The notes below the pieces were generated by a model. That model was not told the DNA's origin. It did not search any database and worked only from the letters and a program-made list of their open reading frames with translations. DNA of 64,000 nucleotides from Deltaproteobacteria bacterium. Lineage in GTDB: Bacteria; Desulfobacterota; Binatia; UTPRO1. Made by a program: the position numbers and the translations under genes. This document shows, piece after piece, positions 9,239 through 18,031 of the stretch. Within the stretch, counting starts at the first letter, position 1. Each line of letters starts with the position of its first letter. The DNA lies in contig JAJCZP010000265.1 of assembly GCA_029262315.1 (NCBI GenBank), positions 33,758 to 97,757 on the forward strand, given 5' to 3'.

Positions 9239-9819
9239 CCAGGCCCGCCGACGTGGCGGACGCGAGCACAGCCCTCCGGGGGGTGTTGATGGCCGTTCGC
9301 GTCAAAGGTCGGGCCGAGGTGCCGATCATCGCCGAAGCCGTTGGTGCGGCGGCGACCGAGGTGCGAACGCTGCTCGACCAAGCGGCGGTACGTGACGAAG
9401 TGCGCTGCCTCGATGACCAGCGTCGCTGGGCGCTCACCGACCAGGGGCGCGTGAGGCTTGTCGCGTTGAACGCGTACGCTGGCCTGGACTTGGCGCAGCT
9501 CGGCGCAACGTACGATCAGTTTCTGACGCACGACGCGGCACTCAAGGGCGCCATTGCTGCATGGCAGGAGGAACGCTCTCCGGTCCGGTTGGGTGCTGTG
9601 CGCGCGGCCGCGGCCGCCGCCTCCCCCGTGATCCGGCAACTCGCCGAGATCGATCGACGGTATGCGGTGTACGCTCGCCGATTCGACCAGACGTGTGCCC
9701 GGGTCGGCGCTGGAGATGTGAGAGCGGTCGCGAGGCCCGGAGCCGACTCGGTTCATCAGGTGTGGTTCGAGTTGCACGAGGACTTGTTGGTGATGCTCGA
9801 GCGTACGAGATGCGCGTGA
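9235..9819 (+). CDS. hypothetical protein, possible winged-helix N-terminus
   Basis: GTGA overlap with upstream gene; RRWALTDQGRVRL resembles a MarR-like wing. Confidence 0.55.
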   Translation: MTRPADVADASTALRGVLMAVRVKGRAEVPIIAEAVGAAATEVRTLLDQAAVRDEVRCLDDQRRWALTDQGRVRLVALNAYAGLDLAQLGATYDQFLTHDAALKGAIAAWQEERSPVRLGAVRAAAAAASPVIRQLAEIDRRYAVYARRFDQTCARVGAGDVRAVARPGADSVHQVWFELHEDLLVMLERTRCA

Positions 9820-10523
9820 CGATTCCGGAGACGTGGCGCCTCGGTGCGCTGCTCCTTGATTTCGATCACACCCTCGCTGATCTCGGCCGCTGGGTTGATT
9901 GGCAGGCCGCGCGCGACGGCATTCAGGCCCTGTACGCCGAACTCGGTCTCGATGTCATGGAGATCCTGCGCGCACGTCGGGGGCACTCGCCGATGGCGGT
10001 GTTGGACGCGGCGTTGCACGCGCGCGTCTCGTCGGACGTCGCGGACGCCGTGAAGACCAAGGCGTACGCGATTCTCGAATCGGTCGAATGTGAGGGCGCC
10101 GAGCGCACGGCACTGTTGCCAGGGGCGGCTACCACGCTGCAGATGGCGACGGCCGCGGGCGTGCGCGTCGGCATCGTCACCGCCAACGCCGAGAGCGCGG
10201 CGCGCCACGTGCTTGCCCGTTGCGATCTCGAGCGGCACGTCGGTGTCGTCGTCGGACGGACGACCGCGCTGCCGCTCAAACCCGCGCCCGACATGTTCCT
10301 GCACGCCGCGGAGCGCCTCGGCGTCTCTCCCTCGGAGACGATCGCGGTCGGTGACAGTCCGGGGGACGCGGAGGGCGCGGTCGCGGCTGGGATGTTGGCC
10401 GTGGGCGTGCTCGGGGGCGAAGCGGGGGAAGGGCGTCTCTTCGACGCCGGCGCGTCCTGGGTGCTGCAGGATCTCACGGCGTTGCCCCTTCTCCTGGCGT
10501 TCTGGGCGGAAGGGGCCGAATAG
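9810..10523 (+). CDS. HAD-superfamily hydrolase
   Basis: LLLDFDHTLADLG, GDSPGDAEGAVAAGM; ATG 9810. Confidence 0.85.
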   Translation: MRVTIPETWRLGALLLDFDHTLADLGRWVDWQAARDGIQALYAELGLDVMEILRARRGHSPMAVLDAALHARVSSDVADAVKTKAYAILESVECEGAERTALLPGAATTLQMATAAGVRVGIVTANAESAARHVLARCDLERHVGVVVGRTTALPLKPAPDMFLHAAERLGVSPSETIAVGDSPGDAEGAVAAGMLAVGVLGGEAGEGRLFDAGASWVLQDLTALPLLLAFWAEGAE

Positions 10524-10674
10524 GTCGTGGCTGACGCGGCGGAGCAGGCCCATTGTCGTGTCTCGATACGCGGCGACAGGAGGGGGCTTCCCCAGTCCCT
10601 TGGGGCGATCTATCTGATTGAGAAATAGTGCTTTGACTTGCCCCATGGCGCTATGACACGCTCAAAAGTTGCCG

Positions 10675-11712
10675 ATGAAGTTGGTTATCCAAATCCCTTG
10701 TCTGGACGAGGAGGAGACCCTTGCCGAGACGATCGGGGGTCTGCCACGCCACATCGATGGCATCGAGGAGATCGACATCATCGTCATCGACGATGGCAGT
10801 ACCGATCGAACGGCGCAGGTAGCCGAAGAAGCTGGGGCTCAGGTCATTCGCTTTCCCAACCACCAGGGCCTCGCGCGCGCGTTCGTGGCCGGTCTCGATC
10901 ATGCGTTACAACTCGGGGCGGACATCATCGTGAACACGGATGCCGACAATCAGTATAGCGGTGACGACATTCCTGCCTTGGTTGCGCCGATCGTCCGTGG
11001 TGACGCCGACATGGTGATCGGCGATCGCGATACGGCGCGTCTGCGCCACTTCAGTCCCGGGAAGCGTATCTTGCAGCGCCTCGGGAGTTGGACCGTGCGG
11101 CAGTTGTCGGGCACCAGCGTGCCAGACGCCACGAGCGGGTTTCGCGCGCTCAGTCGAGCAGCGGCGCTCAAAATGAATGTGTTGTCCGACTTTACCTACA
11201 CGCTCGAGACGATCATTCAGGCTGGCAAGAAGCAGCTGGCGATCGCCCACGTGCCGGTGAGTGCAAATCCTACGCCGCGTCCCTCGCGACTCTTTTCCGG
11301 CCCGTCGCACTACATTCGCCGCTCGGCGAGTACGCTGATTCGCATCTACGCTTTGTACGAGCCGTTCAAAGTGTTCACGTTACTCGGCCTCGCGTTCATT
11401 CTGGTTGCGAGTGGGATCGGCGTTCGCTTCCTGTACTACTACGTGACGACCGGTGGTTCCGGGCACGTGCAGTCGTTGATTCTTGCCGGTGCGCTCTCGG
11501 TGATCGGTTTTCTGACCGCCATGAGCGGCTTGCTCGCCGATCTCATCGGGCGCAACCGACAGCTCTCGGAAGAGATTCTGTTGCGAGTCCGACGTCTCGA
11601 ACTTGGTACGGAGGCTGGAGTGGAGCAGCCGGGGGCTCCCGCGCCGTCGGGGGCTCGCCGCGAGCGCGAGGCGACACGCCGACAGCGACGGGCGAGCCGC
11701 CTCGCACAGTGA
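10675..11712 (+). CDS. GT2 glycosyltransferase with C-terminal TM helices (polyprenyl-P-sugar synthase-like)
   Basis: IPCLDEEETL, VIDDGSTD, NTDADNQY; two C-terminal hydrophobic segments. Confidence 0.9.
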   Translation: MKLVIQIPCLDEEETLAETIGGLPRHIDGIEEIDIIVIDDGSTDRTAQVAEEAGAQVIRFPNHQGLARAFVAGLDHALQLGADIIVNTDADNQYSGDDIPALVAPIVRGDADMVIGDRDTARLRHFSPGKRILQRLGSWTVRQLSGTSVPDATSGFRALSRAAALKMNVLSDFTYTLETIIQAGKKQLAIAHVPVSANPTPRPSRLFSGPSHYIRRSASTLIRIYALYEPFKVFTLLGLAFILVASGIGVRFLYYYVTTGGSGHVQSLILAGALSVIGFLTAMSGLLADLIGRNRQLSEEILLRVRRLELGTEAGVEQPGAPAPSGARREREATRRQRRASRLAQ

Positions 11713-11713
11713 G

Positions 11714-12901
11714 ATGATCCGTGCCTGCCTGTTCGGCGCCTACAACGCAGCGCACCCCGCGACGCGGTCGTTGACCGCCGCGCTCGTTGCAGCCGGTTGC
11801 GAGGTTCGGGAGTGTCACGAGCCATTGTGGGAGCGCACTCGCGACAAAATGGCCGGGTATTTCGGTGCGCGGAGTTTGGTGCGTCATGCCCTCGCGTATC
11901 TCCGTGTGGCCGTCCGGTTGACGCGTGCGTGGCGCCGCGACCCGAGTGCCGAGATTGTGATCATTGGGTTCAACGGGCAGCTCGATGTTTTGCTGGCACG
12001 AATGGTTGCCGGCCGGCGCGCCCGGCTCGTGTTCGCGCCGCTGGTGACGCTCACCGAGACGCTGGTCGATGATCGCAAGGTGTATCGCCGTGGAGGTTTG
12101 CGGGCGGGGCTCTCCCGATGGCTCGACCGTCGCACCCTTGAGGCGGCGGATTTGGTTCTCCTCGACACAGAGACGCATCGACAGTACGTCCGCGACCGCA
12201 TAACGGCGCGGGCACGGACGGCGACGCTCTATCTCGGTGCCCACAGGAGCTTCCGCCCTGAGACGCCTCGGATACGTGCGGCAGGGGATGCTCTCCGGGT
12301 TCTGTTTTACGGCCAATATGTACCGCTTCATGGTGCCCACGTGATCGTTGAGGCGGCGGCTCTGGCCGGTCCGGACGCTGGCATCGAGTTCACCATGATC
12401 GGGACAGGACCAGATCGGCAGGCGGCGCAGGAGCTCGCCGAGCGGCGGGGATGTCCACACGTGCGGTTCGAAGATTGGCTGCCATTCGAAGAACTGCCGG
12501 CCAGGCTCCGCGAATGTGACGTGGCGCTCGGGATCTTCGGACTGACGCCGAAGGCGCGGATGGTAGTGCCGACCAAGGTCTATCAAGCGGCCGCGACGGG
12601 TCGCGCAATCATTACAGGGGATACTCCTGCTGTCCGCGAGGTCTTCACGCCGGATCAGGACATCTTGTTGGTGTCACGTGGTGATCCCGGGGCCCTCGTG
12701 GCAGCACTCCGGCGGCTGCGTGATTCCCCTGACCTCGGTCCGCGCCTCGGCCGGAACGCCGGACGATTGCTCGCCGAGCATCTCGATCCCCGTGCGCAAG
12801 GCGCGCGGGTCCGCGCCCTGCTGGGGGAGGCGTTTCCCGATCTGGCGGATCGTATGCATGTGAAAACTACAGCGCATGACTCAGAGCCTGCGTCCGCCTA
12901 A
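11714..12901 (+). CDS. GT4-type glycosyltransferase
   Basis: GT-B-like C-terminal half (VLFYGQYVPLHG..., KVYQAAATGRAIITGDTPAVREVF). Confidence 0.8.
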   Translation: MIRACLFGAYNAAHPATRSLTAALVAAGCEVRECHEPLWERTRDKMAGYFGARSLVRHALAYLRVAVRLTRAWRRDPSAEIVIIGFNGQLDVLLARMVAGRRARLVFAPLVTLTETLVDDRKVYRRGGLRAGLSRWLDRRTLEAADLVLLDTETHRQYVRDRITARARTATLYLGAHRSFRPETPRIRAAGDALRVLFYGQYVPLHGAHVIVEAAALAGPDAGIEFTMIGTGPDRQAAQELAERRGCPHVRFEDWLPFEELPARLRECDVALGIFGLTPKARMVVPTKVYQAAATGRAIITGDTPAVREVFTPDQDILLVSRGDPGALVAALRRLRDSPDLGPRLGRNAGRLLAEHLDPRAQGARVRALLGEAFPDLADRMHVKTTAHDSEPASA

Positions 12902-13838
12902 GCTCATGGAGCGCGGTTCGCGGATAGGGATCGTGATTCCGACATGGAATCGCGGTTTGAGCGCGGCGCGATGCGTGCGAGCATTGGCGCCCGCGTTCTC
13001 TCGCAACTGCTTCGTAGTCGTTGTCGACAGTGCCTCGCGCGCGGCGGAGCGTGCGACCATGGAAGCGGCGCTGAAGGACGCGGGTCTTTCGTCGTCCGTG
13101 GTGACGATTCTCGCGTTGCCGGAAAACCGTGGCTTCGCCGGTGCCGTGAACGCAGGCGTGGCGGCTGCGTTCGCCCGAGCGGCAGACGCCGTGCTCGTCC
13201 TGAATGACGATGCCGTCCTCGACGCGCCGTCGATCGAGACCCTGGGTGCTGCTGCCGTGTCCGGCGTCGGCATCGTGGCGCCTCGGGTCGTGGATGATGG
13301 GAGTGGACAGGAAGTTTCGCGGGGGGAACGTGTCTGCGTGCCGTTGCTCTGTCTCCCGCGTACGTGGCTTCGGGTGCGCCGCTCTGACACGACGCCGTAC
13401 AGTGTGAGCGGAGTCCTCGGAGTGGCGTTCCTCGTTACGCGCCCGTGTTTCGACGCGGTGGGGCCGCTCGCCGAGTCGTTCTTTGCGTACTATGAAGAGG
13501 TCGACTACTGCCTGCGTGTTCGTGCCGCGGGGTTTCGGATCGTCGTGGCACCTCAGGCGACCGTACGGCACGACGGATTTCGCGGTTTCGCCGGGGGATT
13601 TACTCCGCTCGCGGCGTACCTGAAGGCCCGTAACCTCCCGCTGCTCGTCCGCCGACATGGCGGCGTGCTTGCGTGGATCGTCTTCGTGCCCATGTATCTT
13701 GCGCTCCTGGCCAGTAGCGCAGTCACGTACGCTGGTCGTGGGAGACGCCGGATTCTCTCGGCGTTGTTGCGAGGGTTTGTTGACGCCGCGTGCGCCCGTA
13801 GCGGGCCGCCGCCCGCGGCGCTGAGCGGGCCTGCATGA
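12876..13838 (+). CDS. GT2 glycosyltransferase (rhamnosyltransferase-like)
   Basis: IVIPTWNR, NRGFAGAVNAG, LNDDAV, FFAYYEEVDYCLR. Confidence 0.88.
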   Translation: MTQSLRPPKLMERGSRIGIVIPTWNRGLSAARCVRALAPAFSRNCFVVVVDSASRAAERATMEAALKDAGLSSSVVTILALPENRGFAGAVNAGVAAAFARAADAVLVLNDDAVLDAPSIETLGAAAVSGVGIVAPRVVDDGSGQEVSRGERVCVPLLCLPRTWLRVRRSDTTPYSVSGVLGVAFLVTRPCFDAVGPLAESFFAYYEEVDYCLRVRAAGFRIVVAPQATVRHDGFRGFAGGFTPLAAYLKARNLPLLVRRHGGVLAWIVFVPMYLALLASSAVTYAGRGRRRILSALLRGFVDAACARSGPPPAALSGPA

Positions 13839-14938
13839 GTGTACGTATCGCGATTGGCGCGATCGTGCGCACGCTGGGTGGCCCGGCCACATACGGGCGT
13901 GAACTCGTGGCGGCACTTACGGCCCGGCAGCCGGCAGGGATCGAGTACGTCGTCCTGACGGATGGTCCCGAGGCGTTCGATGGCACCGGGGCCGAAGTGT
14001 GCCATGTGCCGCTCGGGAACGCGTATGCTCAGGTCGTGTGGGATCACGCGCTCGTGCCAGCGGCGGTCCGGCGTATGCGTGCCGACCTCTATCACGGTAC
14101 CAAGAATACGCTTCCGCTCATGCTCCCGTGTCCCTCTGTCGTGACCATCCACGACCTTGCGGTCTACGAGCATCCGAAAACCTTTGCCGCATTGCAACGA
14201 TGGCATTTGCGAACACACCTACCGTTCGCGGCCCGCAGGGCGCGCGCCATCGTTACGGTCTCCGAGCACGCAGGGCGGGATCTGCGCGCGCGCTTTCCCG
14301 ACGTTGCAGACAAGGTACGTGTGGTACCGAACGGCGTCGGCAGAGGCTTCCGTCGGGTCCAGGACGCACACCAACTCGCGACGTTCCGCTCGCGGCATGG
14401 CCTCGGCTCCGGTCCGCTCGTGGCATATCTCGGTACGCTCCAGCCGCGTAAGAACGTCGAACTTCTCGCGGCAGCCTTCGGACGATTGGCGGCGGTCGTG
14501 CCCGAGGCGGAACTCGTGCTCGCGGGCCGCATCCGGCCTGGCTACAAGCCCTCGCTTCCCTCCGAGCGGGTGCGGTTGATCGGTCCGCTCCCCGACGATG
14601 AACTTGCGTCTTTCTACAGCAGTGCGTCGGTGTTGGTGAGCCCTTCGCTGTACGAGGGCTTCGGACTCACCCTGCTCGAGGCGATGGCCTGTGGATGCCC
14701 CGTCATCGCACTCCGCCGGAGCGCGGTTCCCGAGGTCGTCGGAGACGCGGCAGCTCTCCTCGACGAGGCACGCGAGGACGAACTTGCGGCTCTGCTGCGG
14801 CGGGTCCTCACCGAGCCTGGCTTCGCGGATGGTCTCCGTGCGCGAGGGGTGGAGCGTGCGGGGCAGTATTCATGGGAACGTGCGGCTGAAGCCGTGGAGA
14901 GCGTGTATCGAGAGGCGATCGCCTCCTTCCCCTCGTGA
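13835..14938 (+). CDS. GT4 glycosyltransferase
   Basis: YEGFGLTLLEAMACGCPVI, YLGTLQPRKN. Confidence 0.92.
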   Translation: MSVRIAIGAIVRTLGGPATYGRELVAALTARQPAGIEYVVLTDGPEAFDGTGAEVCHVPLGNAYAQVVWDHALVPAAVRRMRADLYHGTKNTLPLMLPCPSVVTIHDLAVYEHPKTFAALQRWHLRTHLPFAARRARAIVTVSEHAGRDLRARFPDVADKVRVVPNGVGRGFRRVQDAHQLATFRSRHGLGSGPLVAYLGTLQPRKNVELLAAAFGRLAAVVPEAELVLAGRIRPGYKPSLPSERVRLIGPLPDDELASFYSSASVLVSPSLYEGFGLTLLEAMACGCPVIALRRSAVPEVVGDAAALLDEAREDELAALLRRVLTEPGFADGLRARGVERAGQYSWERAAEAVESVYREAIASFPS

Positions 14939-14955
14939 TTCGACGACGGAGAGAT

Positions 14956-14977
14956 CCAGCGTAGATTGCGACGCTGG
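14956..14977. repeat. stem-loop CCAGCGT-N8-ACGCTGG in convergent intergenic region
   Basis: 7-bp perfect inverted repeat just after the GT4 stop. Confidence 0.5.
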
Positions 14978-15022
14978 TTCCGGTGTGGCGGGCACGGGCC
15001 GAGCGTACGTGCGCCGTGGCAT

Positions 15023-15044
15023 CGCGTCCCGGCGCCGGGACGCG
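15023..15044. repeat. perfect 22-bp palindrome CGCGTCCCGGCGCCGGGACGCG
   Basis: exact self-complementarity between convergent genes. Confidence 0.9.
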
Positions 15045-15081
15045 AATTCTGGTAGTCGATGGGGAGCGAAGGGTGCTCGCG

Positions 15082-17745
15082 TCACGCATAAGCGGGATCG
15101 CGTTTGTCAGGGTCGAGGTCGAGGCTGACGATTGCATCTTGTACCTGCTCTCGCGAGAGGTCGCCCCGGGCGGCCAATTCCGAGAGAGCCGCGACGCAGA
15201 TGGAAGTCGCATCGACTTCGAAAAAGCGTCGCAATGCCTGGCGTGTATCGCTTCGGCCGAAGCCGTCAGTGCCGAGCGACCGTATGCCAGCCGGGACGAA
15301 CGGCGCGATCTGATCGGGGACGATCTTCATGTAGTCGCTGGCCGCAACGATGGGCCAGGGCTCGGACGCGAGCGCACGGGCGATATACGGGACGCGTGGT
15401 GGGTCGAGGGGATGCAGCATGTTGTGGCGCGTGGCGGCGAGGCCGTCTCGCCGGAGCTGAGTGTAGCTGGTGACACTCCAGACGTTCGCGCTCACGCCAC
15501 GCTCGGCGAGGAGATCGCTCGCGGCGAGAGCTTCATGTAAGATCGCGCCGCTTCCGAAGAGATGCAGCCGGGGAGTGTCGGTCGATGCGTCGACGTGTCG
15601 TACTTTGTACAGTCCGTGGAGGATGCCTTCCTCCGCACCCTCGGGCATTGCCGGTTGGTTCCAGGCTTCGTTCATCACGGTCAGGTAGTAGAACGTGTCC
15701 TCACGTTCGATGTACATACGGCGGATGCCGTCGGCGATGATGACGGCGATCTCGTACGCGTACGCCGGATCGTACGCGCGGAGCGATGGAACCACGCTCG
15801 CCAGCACGTGGCTGTGGCCGTCCTGATGCTGCAATCCCTCGCCGGCTAGCGTGGTCCGGCCCGCGGTCGCTCCGATCAGGAATCCCTTTCCGCGCGCGTC
15901 GGCATGCTGCCAGATGAGATCACCCACCCGTTGGAAGCCGAACATCGAGTAGAAGATGAAGAATGGAATCGTGTTGATTCCATGGGCCGCGTACGCCGTG
16001 CCGGCGGCGGTGAACGATGCCAGCGCGCCGGCTTCGGTAATGCCCTCTTCGAGGAGCTGGCCGTCGGCGACCTCGCGATAGTAGGCGACGATGTCGGAAT
16101 CGACCGGCTCGTAGCGTTGCCCCAGCTGCGAGTAGATCCCGAACTTTCGGAAGAGCGAGTCCATGCCGAAGGTCCGGGCCTCGTCGGGGACGATCGGTAC
16201 AATCAGGCGCCCGATCTTGGGATCGCTCATCAGGTGTCGCAGCATGCTGACGAATACCTGCGTCGTCGCGACGTCGCGACCGTTGCCTTGGCGGAACTCC
16301 GCGAGGATTGCCGCGGGGTCCGAATCGAGCGGTGCGGAGCGGACGATCCGGCTCGGAACGTATCCGCCACGCGCGGTGACACGCTCGCGCAGATAGCGCA
16401 TCTCCTCGCTGTCGTCTGGCGGGCGGTAAAAGGGCATTCCGGGGAGAGCCTCGTCATCGATCGGAATGCCGAGCCGATCGCGGAACGCGCGGAGCTCAGT
16501 CTCGCCCAGCTTCTTCGCTTGGTGCGAGATATTGCGGCCCTCGGCTGCGGCGCCGAGGCCGTAGCCTTTGATCGTCTTGGCTAGAATCACGGTAGGCGCG
16601 TCGCGATGGGCTACGGCGGCGGCGTACGCCGCGTACACCTTTTCGACGTCGTGGCCCCCCCGTCGAAGCGCGCGGAGCTTGGCATCGGTCAGATCGGCGA
16701 CGAGCGCGGCGAGTCGAGGATCGGTACCGAAGAAGTCCCGCCGAATGTATTCGCCGGACTCGACGCAGTATTTTTGATACTGCCCGTCGACGACCGAGTT
16801 CATGCGCTCCACGAGGATGCCCTCGGAGTCGCGTGCGAGCAGCGGATCCCAGTCGTCGCCCCAGATCACTTTGATCACGTTCCAGCCGGCGCCGCGAAAC
16901 GCACCTTCGAGTTCCTGAATGATCTTGCCGTTCCCGCGGACGGGGCCGTCGAGTCGCTGGAGATTGCAGTTGACCACCCAGATCAAGTTGTCGAGTTTCT
17001 CGCGCGACGCCAGGGTGATCGCTCCCAGGCTCTCGGGTTCGTCCATTTCGCCATCGCCGAGGAAGGCCCATACGTGTCCTTCGGTCCCATCGATGAGGCC
17101 GCGGGCGCGCGCGTAGCGGTTGAAGCGTGCCTGATAGATCGAGCAGATCGGGGCTAAGCCCATCGACACCGTGGGCCACTCCCAGAACTCAGGCATGAGC
17201 CATGGGTGAGGATATGAGGAAAGCCCGCCTTCCGAGGCGAGTTCGCGGCGGAAATTGTCTAGTTGCGGCAGGCCGAGGCGGCCCTCGAGAAACGCGCGAG
17301 CATAGATGCCAGGAGCGGCATGGCCTTGAAAGTAGATGAAATCGCCGGATGCCTCCGGTGTGTGTGCCCGAAAGAAATGGTGGAAGCCGACTTCGAGGAG
17401 TGTCGCCAACGAGGCATACGTCGAAATGTGCCCGCCGATTCCCCCCGAGTGGTCGTTGGCTCGTATCACCATGGCGGCGGCGTTCCAGCGTACGAGATTC
17501 TTGATGCGGCGCTCGATCGCCCGATCACCCGGGTAGGCGGGTTGCTGCTCCACCGGGATGGTGTTCACGTACGGCGTGTTGGCGGTGAACGGCGCGATGA
17601 CTCCGCGCCGATAGCCGTACTCCAGAAGTCGCGAGATCACGTAGCGGGCACGCTCCCCGCCACCCTCGTCGATCACAGCGTCGAGGGACTCGATCCAGCC
17701 GGCCGCCTCGGCGCGGTCGGCATCACGGGGAACGCGCACATCCAT
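15082..17745 (-). CDS. aceE: pyruvate dehydrogenase E1 component, homodimeric type
   Basis: 887 aa with AceE-type N-terminus, GDGEMDEPE TPP motif, YSMFGFQRVGDLIWQ. Confidence 0.95.
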   Translation of the reverse strand: MDVRVPRDADRAEAAGWIESLDAVIDEGGGERARYVISRLLEYGYRRGVIAPFTANTPYVNTIPVEQQPAYPGDRAIERRIKNLVRWNAAAMVIRANDHSGGIGGHISTYASLATLLEVGFHHFFRAHTPEASGDFIYFQGHAAPGIYARAFLEGRLGLPQLDNFRRELASEGGLSSYPHPWLMPEFWEWPTVSMGLAPICSIYQARFNRYARARGLIDGTEGHVWAFLGDGEMDEPESLGAITLASREKLDNLIWVVNCNLQRLDGPVRGNGKIIQELEGAFRGAGWNVIKVIWGDDWDPLLARDSEGILVERMNSVVDGQYQKYCVESGEYIRRDFFGTDPRLAALVADLTDAKLRALRRGGHDVEKVYAAYAAAVAHRDAPTVILAKTIKGYGLGAAAEGRNISHQAKKLGETELRAFRDRLGIPIDDEALPGMPFYRPPDDSEEMRYLRERVTARGGYVPSRIVRSAPLDSDPAAILAEFRQGNGRDVATTQVFVSMLRHLMSDPKIGRLIVPIVPDEARTFGMDSLFRKFGIYSQLGQRYEPVDSDIVAYYREVADGQLLEEGITEAGALASFTAAGTAYAAHGINTIPFFIFYSMFGFQRVGDLIWQHADARGKGFLIGATAGRTTLAGEGLQHQDGHSHVLASVVPSLRAYDPAYAYEIAVIIADGIRRMYIEREDTFYYLTVMNEAWNQPAMPEGAEEGILHGLYKVRHVDASTDTPRLHLFGSGAILHEALAASDLLAERGVSANVWSVTSYTQLRRDGLAATRHNMLHPLDPPRVPYIARALASEPWPIVAASDYMKIVPDQIAPFVPAGIRSLGTDGFGRSDTRQALRRFFEVDATSICVAALSELAARGDLSREQVQDAIVSLDLDPDKRDPAYA

Positions 17746-18031
17746 GTCCGATTGAAGATACCACGGCGTGCGGTCTTTGCGATCTGCATCGCCTGTACGG
17801 CCGTGCGGATGCGCTATGGTCCGCTATGGTGCCGACAGCCGCGCCCGGCGTGAAGGCGCTTGCCGGTCCGGAGGCATCCTCGTATTCTTCTGGGGCTCCG
17901 TGGTAGGTGCCGCGCAGGATGTGCCGTGTTCGGTGCGCGCGTTTAGATGCTGACGGGCTCCGGGGGTAGTGAGGTAGAGTGGGGGAGCCGGCCCAGGCCG
18001 AGACACGGCTGTCCGAGACCCAAACATTACC

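Noticed and set aside
8876-9819. Small adjacent genes considered as a toxin-antitoxin pair
   Set aside because: Sizes and sequence show no recognisable toxin or antitoxin motif; coupling continues into a HAD phosphatase.
10633-10657. TTGACT/TATGAC pair upstream of the GT2 at 10675
   Set aside because: Spacer only 13 nt, incompatible with a normal sigma70 promoter.
11995-12012. TGGCACG...TTGC string resembling a sigma-54 promoter
   Set aside because: Inside a GT coding sequence and the GG-GC spacing is one base too long.
15904-16584. 226-aa plus-strand ORF inside aceE
   Set aside because: Antisense to a clear AceE coding frame, no recognisable motif.
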